Shown here one piece after another: positions 47,162-56,948 of a DNA stretch of 64,000 nucleotides (the first letter of the stretch is position 1; each line of letters opens with the position of its first letter). Origin of the DNA: Rhodospirillaceae bacterium. GTDB taxonomy: Bacteria; Pseudomonadota; Alphaproteobacteria; Rhodospirillales; JABHCV01. The stretch is from contig JABJHA010000002.1 of the NCBI GenBank assembly GCA_018662005.1, forward strand, positions 1-64,000. Reading direction: 5' to 3'. The notes under the pieces are model-generated. The model did not search any database, was not told where the DNA came from, and was given only the letters and a program-made list of their open reading frames with translations. The position numbers were made by a program, and so were the translations under genes.

Positions 47162-48054
47162 GACTGTCCTAGTCCCCTAAAATAATCGATCAGATTTGGC
47201 ATAGATTGTCCTTCCAAACCGGCAGTCCTGGCTTGCTCGAGAAGTTCATGAACGGCCTCCGATCCTGCTCTCGCCGCTCCAAGTTCCTCAGCCATAGCCG
47301 CATAATAACGTAAATCCTTTTCGGCGTTGGCGACGGAAAACTTGAAACTGCCGTCATCGCCATTTTGTATATAGGGTAGCAGACGCCTGAAAACGAGACT
47401 ATCTCCGCCGCCACTCATAATTACTTCGCTGTAAACATCCATATCGACCCCGCACTTTTCCGCACAGGCCGTCGCTTCTGCCGCCAATACGGCGTTGCCC
47501 AAGGCCAGATAGTTATGCAGCAGCTTCATCTTGTGGCCCGATCCGACCGGCCCGGTACGATAAATATTTTCGGCGTAACAGTTGATGATGTCGATGACCG
47601 CCTCGATAGCCGACGTCTCGCCCCCAAGCATGACATTCAAACGTCCTTCTTCGGCTTCCTTGGGCGTTCGCGTCATCGGCGCGTCGATCAGTGAACCACC
47701 TTTCTCGGCCACCGCAGCGGCCAACTTTATTGTTGAATCGGGAAGGGCTGTCGAGCAATCGACAACGATGGAGCCTTCGCGCAATCCCGCCAGAACACCA
47801 TCTTCACCGAGCATGACACTTTCAACTTCCGGGGTTCCGGTGACACAAATGAAGACGATATCGGCAGCAGCGGCCAATTCCCCGGCACGCTCTCCAAGCT
47901 GCGCCCCGGCTGACACAAGGTCATCAACGGGACGGTTTCCCGGATGATCCAGGATGCTGAGCCCGTAACCACCGCGCAAAATATTTTTAACAATGCCATG
48001 GCCCATAAACCCGACACCAATAAAGGCGATGGCCTGGCTTTTATCTTTGCTCAT
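47158..48054 (-). CDS. Second beta-hydroxyacid dehydrogenase, divergent paralogue
   Basis: The 298-residue protein has IAFIGVGFMGHGIVKNI for NAD(P) binding. The substrate motif DAPMTRTPKEAEEGRLNVMLGG departs from the usual DAPVSGG, so the substrate pocket differs. The catalytic lysine is in GSGHKMKLLHNYLALGN. Tandem placement with the preceding dehydrogenase, joined by a 4-bp overlap, suggests two steps of one catabolic route. It is the upstream gene of the pair. Confidence 0.85.
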   Translation of the reverse strand: MSKDKSQAIAFIGVGFMGHGIVKNILRGGYGLSILDHPGNRPVDDLVSAGAQLGERAGELAAAADIVFICVTGTPEVESVMLGEDGVLAGLREGSIVVDCSTALPDSTIKLAAAVAEKGGSLIDAPMTRTPKEAEEGRLNVMLGGETSAIEAVIDIINCYAENIYRTGPVGSGHKMKLLHNYLALGNAVLAAEATACAEKCGVDMDVYSEVIMSGGGDSLVFRRLLPYIQNGDDGSFKFSVANAEKDLRYYAAMAEELGAARAGSEAVHELLEQARTAGLEGQSMPNLIDYFRGLGQS

Positions 48055-48076
48055 CAGTTTTTCCTATCTGACATCT

Positions 48077-50884
48077 TCAGGTTTCATCATCGGCCAGGAA
48101 ACCACGAATTTCCACCACCGCTTCCTTCAAGCCAACCCGCGAGGCCTGCACCCCATCGGGAAAAGCGTTTAGCAGTCGTGATGGCAAGGCGCGGTCGAGC
48201 ATGACAAAGACTCCTTTGTCGCTGGTCCGCCTGATCAGCCGTCCGTAGGCCTGTTTCAGTTTAAGCCGTGTCAGGGTTTCATCGTAAGCGCGACCACCGA
48301 AAGCGGCACGCCGGGCCCGGTGCAAAATATCAGGGCGCGGCCACGGCACCCGGTCAAAAACAATCAACCGCAGTGAGCGGCCCGGCACATCGACCCCGTC
48401 CCTGACCGCGTCGGTACCAAGCAAACAGGAATCTTCCTCTGCCCTGAAAATGTCAATCAGGGTTCCCGTATCAAGAGCCTCCACATGTTGGGCCAAAACC
48501 TGCATACCAGCCTCATCAAGGGGTGCTGCAATGCGATCATGAACGGCCCGTAATCTGGAAATCGCCGTGAACAGGCCAAGTCCGCCACCACCGCTGGCCA
48601 GAAACAGTTCCCGGTAAGCCGCCGCAACCTGGGTTACATCTGATTTATCGACGTCACCGACAACCAGGACACGGGTCCGCCCGGCGTAATCAAAGGGTGA
48701 GTCGACCGCCGCCAGGATGGCTGGTGTGGGCAAATGCCGTGAGCCTGTCCGTGTCTCCGCGCCGGTCCAGCCGGAGAGATCCTCCGTCTCATTTTCATCG
48801 CGCATATGAGCCGGTTCGTCGCCGCCTTCAGGTCCATGGTCGCGCAGTGTCGCCGAGGTTATCAACGCACCATGAGCAGGGGCAAGCACGGTTTCGGAAA
48901 AAGGCAAGGTCGGATCAACGTAATGACGGTGCATACCGACATCAACCTCGCGCCCATCGATGCGTTCGACACCGAACCAGTCGATAACTTCTTCGGGCGT
49001 TTCGTTATGAAGCGCCTTCAGCATCGAGGCCCAGGCGTTTAATTGATCGACCCCGCGGCGCTGCAAGCCACGGCTGACCGCCTCGATACGATTGCGGGTG
49101 GCGCTGTCCAAAGTATCGGCCTCCACATCAAGCAGACGAACCAGTGACTGGATTAGTAATTGCAAGGGTTTGCGCAGACGAATCAGCGCGGCTTCAAGAG
49201 CCCCGGCGGCCTCGAGCAATCCGGGAACCGGACTTTCCGTTCCCGCTTCCAGGCTGTAGGTCGCTGCGCCACCGGTTTCGCGGGCGTAGACCTGTTGGCG
49301 CACGAAGCTTAAGAATTCTTCAGTCGGCCCGACCGCCTCGCCACCGGCAACCCGCTGTCGCCAAGCTGGGCCGGGAAGCACCCGGGCGGCGCGAAGGGCT
49401 TCATCTAATGCGGCCATGGCCTCGTCATCTCCAGCGATCAGGTCTTCCATACGGGCGGCAAGGCCCCGCGAACGTGAATGACGACCAGCCTCGGCCCCCA
49501 GCAACCAGCGCCGAAGATCTTCAGCCTCAAAACCGGTCAGGTCGGCGGAAAAAGCACTGTCAGCGGCGCCGAAAATATGATGGCCCTCGTCGAACACGTA
49601 ACGGGTCGGAAGCTGACCTTCCTCACCACCCATGGCAGCCTGAATCATCACCAGGGCGTGGTTGGCGACAACGATGCGGGCTCCACGGGCGCGCCTGATT
49701 GTGCGTTCTATAAAACAGCGACTGTAGTGTAAACAGGCAGAATAGGTGCACTCGCCGCGCTTGTCTGTCAGATCAAGGGTGGTGCCGCGACCGACCAAAT
49801 CGGCGAGCCAGGAGGGAAAGTCGCCCCCGATCATATCGCCATCGCGGGACTTAAGTGCCCAGCGTGCCATCAGGCCCAGGCCGATAGCCTCACCGGGGGC
49901 ACCTGCACCCGAACGCAGTCGGCCGGTTGCCTCGGCGAAATTGAGCAGGCAGAAATAATTCTCGCGGCCTTTACGAATAACCACCTTGTCGATTTTTTCA
50001 ACCGGGTCGGGGTAAAGTCTGTCCAGCTCGGCGTCGAGCTGGCGTTGCAGGTTGCGGGTAAAGGTCGAAATCCACACCGCCCCTTCATTCTTTTCAGCCC
50101 AGACACTGGCCGGTGCGATGTAACCCATAGTCTTGCCGACGCCGGTTCCTGCATCTGCAAGGACGACGTTGGGTTCGCCGCGCTTGTTTCTGGCATCGAA
50201 GGCCGGGGCGACGGCGCCCGCATAATCGGCTTGTCCGGGCCTGTTTTCTGCTCCTGAGCCCAGCAACTTGACCAATTGAGCGCGAGCCTCAACCGGTTCG
50301 ACGGGCAAGTCGCGGGGCGGTGTTTCAGGGCCACGGTCATTCCATTCCGATAATCGATCCCAGACCGCAAGCCCGGCCGCCGCACTGCCCGAATGGGGTT
50401 GCTCGCCTGCACCCAAAGCCGCCAGCACCGGCTCCGCCCAACGCCAGCCACCGCGCTGCATGGCCCAGGCGATAGCGCCGGAATCGCGATCTCTGGGCAT
50501 CGTCGCCAGTTCGGAAATCAGGGCGTGGGCCGCAGCCATCAGGCTTTCAGCTTCCTGCTCGTGGCTGGTTGGCAAGGCGAGACCCAGCACTTCGGCCAAC
50601 CCACGCGGTGTCGGCAGGGTGAATTCGGCGGGGCGGACGAAGGCGTACAGTTCGAGCACATCAAAGACGGCAAACGGCTTTACACCCAGCCTGGCAAAAA
50701 AACTTCTGCCGTGGCAAATGATCGGCGGCTGTGCAGATTGAAGACGCCGTGCAACCTCTTGCCCGGCCAGGGTATCAACCTCGCCATCGGCACTCAGCCA
50801 GACCACACCCCTGACCCCGGCGATCAGGGCCGGGGCGTCAGGTAACAGGACAGGGCGGGTTGGGGTGGGCGTGTCTTCAATCAT
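48077..50884 (-). CDS. DinG-type ATP-dependent DNA helicase
   Basis: The 935-residue superfamily 2 XPD-like 5'-3' helicase has an N-terminal region of about 230 residues without clear motifs. Walker A is LADAGTGVGKTMGYIAPA. The iron-sulfur cysteines are in CLLNF, and CTYSACLHYSRCF. The DEAH box is YVFDEGHHIFG and motif VI lies near KLKQAYGRLIRR. The alphaproteobacterial form lacks a recognisable exonuclease domain. Role: unwinding of R-loops and replication-transcription conflicts. Confidence 0.9.
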   Translation of the reverse strand: MIEDTPTPTRPVLLPDAPALIAGVRGVVWLSADGEVDTLAGQEVARRLQSAQPPIICHGRSFFARLGVKPFAVFDVLELYAFVRPAEFTLPTPRGLAEVLGLALPTSHEQEAESLMAAAHALISELATMPRDRDSGAIAWAMQRGGWRWAEPVLAALGAGEQPHSGSAAAGLAVWDRLSEWNDRGPETPPRDLPVEPVEARAQLVKLLGSGAENRPGQADYAGAVAPAFDARNKRGEPNVVLADAGTGVGKTMGYIAPASVWAEKNEGAVWISTFTRNLQRQLDAELDRLYPDPVEKIDKVVIRKGRENYFCLLNFAEATGRLRSGAGAPGEAIGLGLMARWALKSRDGDMIGGDFPSWLADLVGRGTTLDLTDKRGECTYSACLHYSRCFIERTIRRARGARIVVANHALVMIQAAMGGEEGQLPTRYVFDEGHHIFGAADSAFSADLTGFEAEDLRRWLLGAEAGRHSRSRGLAARMEDLIAGDDEAMAALDEALRAARVLPGPAWRQRVAGGEAVGPTEEFLSFVRQQVYARETGGAATYSLEAGTESPVPGLLEAAGALEAALIRLRKPLQLLIQSLVRLLDVEADTLDSATRNRIEAVSRGLQRRGVDQLNAWASMLKALHNETPEEVIDWFGVERIDGREVDVGMHRHYVDPTLPFSETVLAPAHGALITSATLRDHGPEGGDEPAHMRDENETEDLSGWTGAETRTGSRHLPTPAILAAVDSPFDYAGRTRVLVVGDVDKSDVTQVAAAYRELFLASGGGGLGLFTAISRLRAVHDRIAAPLDEAGMQVLAQHVEALDTGTLIDIFRAEEDSCLLGTDAVRDGVDVPGRSLRLIVFDRVPWPRPDILHRARRAAFGGRAYDETLTRLKLKQAYGRLIRRTSDKGVFVMLDRALPSRLLNAFPDGVQASRVGLKEAVVEIRGFLADDET

Positions 50885-50995
50885 GGGGCCGGATTATAAG
50901 CGGCACAGAGACGAGAGCATTAAAAAACGAAAAATTTTTCCAATTAACAAAAATCTGTCAGTATGCAATTTGGGCTTAGCGGGAAAGAAACGATT

Positions 50996-52252
50996 ATGGC
51001 CAATGAACGGCCCAGTCCAGTCATTATCGATTCCAAGGGTGGAAAGCCGTGGGAGTTTCCTGACGGCTTGTGGCAAAAGATTCCGGCCCTGCAAGCCATT
51101 CGCCTGCGCCGCACGGTCAATGAGAAAATCCTTCCCCTTCTTTATCAACTCGATGACATGTTCCCGCGCGCCGGTGACAGCAAACACCGCCACATAAAAG
51201 GCATGTCAATAAACGATATTGAATCCGATATATCATCCACCGTTCTGGCCCTGCATCTGTTTGACATTGCCATTGAAATGGGACTATTGAAATTCGCCAA
51301 CAAGGGCGCAAAAAAAGGCGCAAAACCGGGCCCCAAGACGCCCGTCGGCAGTTGTGGCATGAGCATTGCCGAAGCGCGGCGCTATTTCCTGGAAGACGCC
51401 GCCCGCAATATCCTTAAAGAGGCCGGACATGATCCAAAAAAGCTGCACGACATGCTTGGTAATTATGATCTGAAAGATCCATCAAGCCTTTTTAAATTGA
51501 AACTGATGGCGACCTTTGACCCGCTGACCATTTCCGAACTGAAGGAAGGGTTGCGCGGCAACATGGGCAAGCTGTTTGATTGTGACGAGGAATTCTTCAG
51601 GGTCTTGAAAAAGGCCAAGCCCACGAACTTCCTGCGCCCGTTACGCCAAACCCTGGGTAAGAATTTCCCCGATATTCTTGAATGGGACGGGACGTTTATT
51701 CGCGCCGTTGCCGAAGGCCTGGAGCATAGCGCCAAGATTATCGCCCTCGGGCGGAGCCTGCTTGAGATAGAAGACCCGGAAATCGCCCGCGCCCTTGGTC
51801 GCTGGCCCATAGAAGAAGCCGTCGTCAAGGACAAGGTGAAGGGCAAGAAAAAAACCTACATCACCCGAATTGAGCAGGTCCGAAAATTGCTGGGGGACGA
51901 ATTTCGCATTTTAATGAAATCAAACGCTGCCGTTATTGATCAGGCCGGAAACTGGAAAGATGACGAAATCGAACGCATCAAATTCTTTGTCGGCTATATT
52001 AACGGTGAAGTAATCGAAACCCTGTCAGAACTTCCCTTCGCCTATACGGTCAACATCATGGAAGGTTTGTGGAGCACCGTCAGTCGTGAATTTATGGAAG
52101 AGCAGCTGACCACGCCTGAGGCCATCAGCGCACTGAAATCGATTATCGCAAAGATCAAGCAGATGGGCATCGACTCGACGACACCGGAAAAGGTCAAAGG
52201 CATGATTGAGAACAAATTCTTCGACGAACAACTATCCCAATTTTACAAATAG
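50996..52252 (+). CDS. Conserved protein of unknown function, 418 residues
   Basis: About 418 residues from the ATG at 50996, preceded by GGGAAAG; the longer frame to 50963 is less likely. Not recognised. It is soluble, rich in Lys, Ile and Glu, all-helical in appearance, with a basic loop (KGAKKGAKPGPKTP, about 105-118) and a late EGLWSTVSREFMEEQLTTPE. No signal, membrane segment or catalytic motif is seen. It sits 9 bp upstream of the ABC transporter genes, probably co-transcribed with them, and is divergent from dinG. Confidence 0.72.
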   Translation: MANERPSPVIIDSKGGKPWEFPDGLWQKIPALQAIRLRRTVNEKILPLLYQLDDMFPRAGDSKHRHIKGMSINDIESDISSTVLALHLFDIAIEMGLLKFANKGAKKGAKPGPKTPVGSCGMSIAEARRYFLEDAARNILKEAGHDPKKLHDMLGNYDLKDPSSLFKLKLMATFDPLTISELKEGLRGNMGKLFDCDEEFFRVLKKAKPTNFLRPLRQTLGKNFPDILEWDGTFIRAVAEGLEHSAKIIALGRSLLEIEDPEIARALGRWPIEEAVVKDKVKGKKKTYITRIEQVRKLLGDEFRILMKSNAAVIDQAGNWKDDEIERIKFFVGYINGEVIETLSELPFAYTVNIMEGLWSTVSREFMEEQLTTPEAISALKSIIAKIKQMGIDSTTPEKVKGMIENKFFDEQLSQFYK

Positions 52253-52261
52253 ACCAGGACC

Positions 52262-52855
52262 ATGCTGAGCATCCGCAATCTTGCCGGAACCGGCATTGGC
52301 CCCATCGACCTGAAACTGGCCGGTGGCGAGGTGGCGGCCATCACCGGTGCCTCGGGGGCCGGCAAATCCTTGTTGCTTCGCGCCATCGCCGATCTGGATC
52401 CCAACGAAGGGGAGATTATGCTTGATGGCGAGGAGCGCTCAACAATGCCCGCCCCAAACTGGCGCGCCCAAGTCGCCTACGTCGCCGCCGAGACCAGCTG
52501 GTGGGCGGAACGGGTTGGCGATCACTTTGAAGAAAAGCGATCCGCGACACAGCTGCTGGAGCAAGTCGGCCTGGGGGAAAGCGTCCTTGACTGGTCAATC
52601 CCAAGAGTATCCACAGGCGAGAAACAACGCCTCGCCCTGGTCCGTTCACTTGTCGGCAAGCCCCGGGTTTTACTTCTGGATGAACCAACCTCCGCCCTGG
52701 ACGCTACCAATCGGCAACTTGTCGAACAGCTGCTTATCGGACGGCTTGGTGAGGGAACATCCATTATCATCGTCACCCATGACCCGGAACAGGCCAAACG
52801 CTTAAAGGCCAAACGCTATCATCTTGAAGCCGGGGTTTTGGAGGCCAGCCCATGA
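52262..52855 (+). CDS. fetA: ABC transporter ATPase, FetA/YbbL type
   Basis: The 197-residue ATPase is short, as in FetA. Walker A is GASGAGKSLLLRAI; the signature reads VSTGEKQRLALVRS; Walker B is VLLLDEPTSALD; the switch histidine is in IIVTHDPEQ. Its partner permease starts at an ATGA overlap. The FetAB system of E. coli exports iron and raises peroxide resistance; the substrate here is inferred from family only. Confidence 0.85.
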   Translation: MLSIRNLAGTGIGPIDLKLAGGEVAAITGASGAGKSLLLRAIADLDPNEGEIMLDGEERSTMPAPNWRAQVAYVAAETSWWAERVGDHFEEKRSATQLLEQVGLGESVLDWSIPRVSTGEKQRLALVRSLVGKPRVLLLDEPTSALDATNRQLVEQLLIGRLGEGTSIIIVTHDPEQAKRLKAKRYHLEAGVLEASP

Positions 52856-53643
52856 CCTTCATCGCCCTTGGCTACGCCGACCTTGTCATTGCCTCGTTGT
52901 TACTGCTGCTCAGTGGTCTGCTGTCCATATTTCTGCGTTTGGGAATAGAGCGGCAGATCGGCATCGCCGCCCTGCGCATGGTCATTCAATTGATGTTGAT
53001 CGGTCTGGTTTTAAAGTTCCTCTTTCAAATGGTCTCGCCGTTGTGGACCGGGGTCGCAGCGGCGATCATGATTGCCCTTGCCGGACGCGAGGTGATGGCC
53101 CGGCAAAAACGCAAGTTTTCCGGCTGGTGGACTTATGGGCTTGGTACATCAAGCCTGATGATTGCCTGTTCCATCGTCACCGTGCTCGCCCTGACCACCC
53201 AGATCAGGCCGGAACCCTGGTTTGACCCGCGTTTCGCCATACCGATTCTTGGTATGATATTGGGCAACACCATGAACGGCGTTTCTATTGGTCTGGACAG
53301 GTTGATGAGCTCTGCCGTTGAGGGACGGGCCATCATCGAAACACGGCTGTCACTGGGCCATGACCGGGTGCGGGCATTCAAACCGCTGGTTCAGGAATCC
53401 GTGCGCGCCGGGCTTATTCACATCATCAACGCCATGTCGGCAGCCGGGTTGATATCGCTACCCGGCATGATGACGGGGCAAATTCTGGCCGGTGTCGACC
53501 CGACCGAGGCCGTTAAATACCAGATTTTGATCATGTTCCTGATCGCCGGTTCGACAGCCCTTGGCACCCTGGCCGCCGTGGTCTTCGCCGCCCGTAGGCT
53601 GACCGACAGCCGTCACCGCCTGCGCCTGGACCGTTTGGCGTGA
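52852..53643 (+). CDS. fetB: UPF0014 permease, FetB/YbbM type
   Basis: The 263-residue membrane protein has about 7 helices. The UPF0014 signatures are GMILGNTMNGVSIGLDRL, followed by a cytosolic loop EGRAIIETRLSLGHDRVRAF, and INAMSAAGLISLPGMMTGQILAG. It pairs with the preceding ATPase through a 4-bp overlap. Function as metal (iron) exporter is inferred from the family. Confidence 0.88.
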   Translation: MTFIALGYADLVIASLLLLLSGLLSIFLRLGIERQIGIAALRMVIQLMLIGLVLKFLFQMVSPLWTGVAAAIMIALAGREVMARQKRKFSGWWTYGLGTSSLMIACSIVTVLALTTQIRPEPWFDPRFAIPILGMILGNTMNGVSIGLDRLMSSAVEGRAIIETRLSLGHDRVRAFKPLVQESVRAGLIHIINAMSAAGLISLPGMMTGQILAGVDPTEAVKYQILIMFLIAGSTALGTLAAVVFAARRLTDSRHRLRLDRLA

Positions 53644-53740
53644 TGATTCATTATTCCTAAACTGAATCAAAATAGAGTCGTCAGCCAGTCATAGAATCGC
53701 CTATGCTGATTCCAGATCAGTGGAGAGGATTTGTCCCGAC

Positions 53741-54577
53741 ATGGCCCACGCAACCCCCGACGCACCCGGCATCAAGATGCCCAGGAAGCCCGATCTGGCC
53801 GACCATTTCATCGCCTGTAGCTCACTGGGGCGCTATTTGACGGTCTTTGATGAAAGCCGTTTTGTCATTACAGATGATTTCAACCAGGAAGGCGCGGTCA
53901 ACCGGACTGCCGCCGCCGTCGCTTCAATTTTCTCCAATGATCCGCTGGTCGCCGAAGCCGCCCTGCTGCCGCTTAGCAAGGCAGCGCTGGCCAAAGACAG
54001 CAGCGAGCGGGAAAGTTACGAGGAACTGTTCACGCTTATCGAGGCCCAGGCGCTAAATTCGACAGTCAAGGAATCGGCTCAGTCCTTGCTGGAATCAGGT
54101 TTCCGCGAGGCCCGCATCCGCGAGATAGAAGAAACCCTGGGCGGCAAATTAAGCCCGGCCCGGGTCCGCTATCGTGCCTTCCTTGAAATTGTCCGCCACC
54201 TGACCGAACACAAGATCACACCGCAGCTTTTCCGGGACGAATTTCTGGATTTCACTTACGCCGTGGCCGGTCGTCTTGATTTCGGCATTTACAGCTTCTG
54301 CCTGGACCGCATTTTCTCAAACGAGCAAATTCCCATGAAAGCCAAAGGCTTTGTGGTTTCCGAACTGCTTGGCTTCCCGGCGACCATTCGTCGCGAGTTG
54401 TTGACCAATCTTCTGACTCTTGAGGGTCTGGAAAAACGCCTTGGCGAGTTTGTCCGCGACGCCATTATTCAGAAACTGGGCGACGTGGCGGCAACGGAAA
54501 TCGAGTTGCTGGCAGCGCTTAAGACATCGCAGATGTCCATGGACGACATCAACAACATGATCGCCGGTAGCGCCTGA
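53741..54577 (+). CDS. Unknown helical protein
   Basis: About 278 residues from the ATG at 53741, with GGAGAGGA 12 bp upstream (GTG 53720 and TTG 53730 are alternatives). Not recognised. It has no signal or membrane segment. The sequence is highly helical with heptad-like stretches (REARIREIEETLGG; LLTNLLTLEGLEKRLGEFV). It may be a scaffold or adaptor; no function is assigned. It is 98 bp after fetB on the same strand and converges on the lipoprotein gene. Confidence 0.72.
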   Translation: MAHATPDAPGIKMPRKPDLADHFIACSSLGRYLTVFDESRFVITDDFNQEGAVNRTAAAVASIFSNDPLVAEAALLPLSKAALAKDSSERESYEELFTLIEAQALNSTVKESAQSLLESGFREARIREIEETLGGKLSPARVRYRAFLEIVRHLTEHKITPQLFRDEFLDFTYAVAGRLDFGIYSFCLDRIFSNEQIPMKAKGFVVSELLGFPATIRRELLTNLLTLEGLEKRLGEFVRDAIIQKLGDVAATEIELLAALKTSQMSMDDINNMIAGSA

Positions 54578-54584
54578 CAACGGT

Positions 54585-55763
54585 TCAGGTGGCTTTCTTC
54601 TTGCAACTGTCAATAATAGCCTGAAGTTTCCCGACAATTGCGGCTGCTGAGTCCCCGGTTTCCTCGGACTTTGCAGCCAGTGTCTTAAATCCATTAAAGG
54701 AATCAACGCTGGCGACGGCTATCCCGTGATTCTGATTGTTTACCCACAAGGCAAAATTATCTTTATCTGTATCAGAACCCACAATGGCCTGAACGGCTAA
54801 CAGTTGGGTCTTGGGATCTGGTTTTTTGGCATCTTCTTTCAGTTTTTTCATCTTGGCGAGCAAATCAGATTGAAGTTCGGTTGTCCGGGCCAAGGTTGAT
54901 TCGAAGATCTTGCCAAGATCGACAACATCGATTGTTAAAAGATGAACGACTTCCCGACGAATGTCGCGAACGTTGTTCCACAAGACCATACCTGCGGCAT
55001 TTTTTGCAGAATCGAGGGCACCATCGGCGGCAAGTGCCGACTGATGAGCAATCGTATCCGCAATGATAGTATCGCTAAGATCTTTCTGCATCCGGATTAA
55101 CTGGCTCAGGCGTCCCATTTGTTCATCACTCGGTGGGACTCTTCGAGTTACTAATTCAACCTGAATATCTTTTTGCTGCCCCGAGAATATCTCATGAGCC
55201 CGTTGCTCGACGCCCTCGAAAGCATTAAACCCGGTCGAATTGCTGGTTACCCCGGCAAGGATTAAACCATCAATACCGGTGGCCTGATCAACGGCGCAAT
55301 CAAGGGCGGCCAAACCCGCTTTCAAAACTTCGCCGCCGTGCTGGGTGTTGGCAAAATCCTCGAACACCAATGTACCGGCCGCCCCGAACCCCAGTCCTTT
55401 AAGGACATCGACAGAGGCATCATAACCAGCTGCAACGGCACCGGCAAAACCGAGAGTCGAGAGCAGCCCGGATGCCGTTCTGTTAGCCTTTACGTAGTCG
55501 GACCTCAAGCCATCAAAGGCCTTTCGAGTTCGCTCAGCGAACAACAACGCATCTTTAATGTCGCCTGAATTCAAAACCGGGTCTTTTTCCTCGTCGGGAG
55601 CAGGCTCTGTATTGCGGGCCCGCGTCGCATCACTGGGTTCCAGGCTCGGGCCCATAAAGATTGTGCCCAGGCAACCGCTGAGCAGACTGGCAACAATGAA
55701 AACAAAAACCAGCTGATAAAAACCAAATGCGCGCCTGGCACGGTGAAATGTAAGTCTGTTCAT
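54585..55763 (-). CDS. Predicted outer-membrane lipoprotein of unknown function
   Basis: About 392 residues from the ATG at 55763, chosen because GGGAGGA lies 5 bp upstream. The lipoprotein signal LVFVFIVASLLSGC has its lipidated Cys31 in the LSGC box. The mature protein is helical with a long coiled coil (about 285-330: KIFESTLARTTELQSDLLAKMKKL) and a central segment of small residues (AGAVAAGYDASVDVLKGLGFGAAG). Not recognised. The mature start has no Asp at +2, so outer-membrane sorting is expected. Confidence 0.75.
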   Translation of the reverse strand: MNRLTFHRARRAFGFYQLVFVFIVASLLSGCLGTIFMGPSLEPSDATRARNTEPAPDEEKDPVLNSGDIKDALLFAERTRKAFDGLRSDYVKANRTASGLLSTLGFAGAVAAGYDASVDVLKGLGFGAAGTLVFEDFANTQHGGEVLKAGLAALDCAVDQATGIDGLILAGVTSNSTGFNAFEGVEQRAHEIFSGQQKDIQVELVTRRVPPSDEQMGRLSQLIRMQKDLSDTIIADTIAHQSALAADGALDSAKNAAGMVLWNNVRDIRREVVHLLTIDVVDLGKIFESTLARTTELQSDLLAKMKKLKEDAKKPDPKTQLLAVQAIVGSDTDKDNFALWVNNQNHGIAVASVDSFNGFKTLAAKSEETGDSAAAIVGKLQAIIDSCKKKAT

Positions 55764-55915
55764 GAAATCCTCCCACACGGGTCACAACACCGCCGTTGTG
55801 CGGCTCGGTTATGCCCAGGGAAGTGAGTATCAAGATAATCATAAGGGGAAAATCTTACAAGTACAATCTATGTAAAGGGGCACTACAAGTGTGGTCATTG
55901 TCGTCCGAAAGTGTA

Positions 55916-56683
55916 TTAAGAACCTTCGGTTTCGATATTCAGACCCTCACCACAATGCTTACAGTGGATGGCATCCGGGTCGTGACGCTTGAGGCCACAG
56001 GTCGGGCATTTGTAGCGCACTTTTGCCGGTTGAAAGATGGTCTGCACAAGGCGCAGGAACAGCGCCACCCCAAACACCATAATCACCACCGAAAGCACCC
56101 GCCCCATGTCGTCGTGCAGGGTGATGTCGCCAAAACCGGTGGTCGTCAGGGTGGCGACGGTGAAATACAGGGCATCCATGTAGGTGGAAATTTCAGGGTT
56201 TATGCGCTCTTCAAGAACGTAAACGATGGCCGTGATGAAGAAGATAAAGACGAGCAGGTTGGTGATCGAATGGATGATGTCTTCATTGCGGGCGAAGAAT
56301 TTAAACTCGCTTCGCAGGTCTTTAAGAACGTGATAGGAGCGCAGCAAGCGAAGGGCCCGCATCACCCGCAGGAAGGCAAAATTACCGGTCAGCACCGGCG
56401 CCAGCAGGGTTGCAATGACGATCAAATCGACCCACGTCATCAATTGCATCATGTAGCGGGGACGGTCTTTTTCGATCCACAGGCGGATCACGAAATCCAC
56501 CGACAAAATAGCTGCCAGGATAAAATCCAGGGTAATGATAAGCGGCGTTATCTCGACCATGGAGGTGGCGATAAAAAAGGTGATAGTGGCGATATCGAAG
56601 GCCAGTAGCCCGTAACGAAATCGAACCGCCTGACGGGATCGCCCGTTGTAAAGTTTTCCAAGTTTGTCGTGCAGTTTATTCAT
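55916..56683 (-). CDS. Voltage-gated-like potassium channel with C-terminal zinc ribbon
   Basis: The 255-residue protein has six membrane helices. The S4-like helix FLRVMRALRLLRSYHVLKDLR has arginines every third to fourth residue. The pore helix and filter are YFTVATLTTTGFGDITLHDD, where TTGFGD replaces TVGYGD. The C-terminus carries two CxxC pairs (CPTCG and HCKHCGEG), a zinc ribbon. It is a Kv/KvLm-type prokaryotic channel; ribbon-tipped versions may sense metals or assemble as tetramers. Confidence 0.86.
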   Translation of the reverse strand: MNKLHDKLGKLYNGRSRQAVRFRYGLLAFDIATITFFIATSMVEITPLIITLDFILAAILSVDFVIRLWIEKDRPRYMMQLMTWVDLIVIATLLAPVLTGNFAFLRVMRALRLLRSYHVLKDLRSEFKFFARNEDIIHSITNLLVFIFFITAIVYVLEERINPEISTYMDALYFTVATLTTTGFGDITLHDDMGRVLSVVIMVFGVALFLRLVQTIFQPAKVRYKCPTCGLKRHDPDAIHCKHCGEGLNIETEGS

Positions 56684-56948
56684 GGTCGTCCCGATGCATG
56701 GTGTTTGCTGCAGTCAGTTTAGTTTGTCACTTCATAGCTTAGAATGGCACGGAAATTCTGGATCAATATGAAATTTTTTTTCCAGTTTTAGTACGGATTA
56801 AAAGTGCAAAGTCACAACATGGAAGTTTTATCATTGTTTTGTAACAATATATTGCTACTGCCAGGGCGTTGTTTTTCCGTATCCTGAAAATATTATTCTC
56901 AACAACCCGTTGGAATAATCAAATTAGGCATCGTCAAAGGATAACGGT

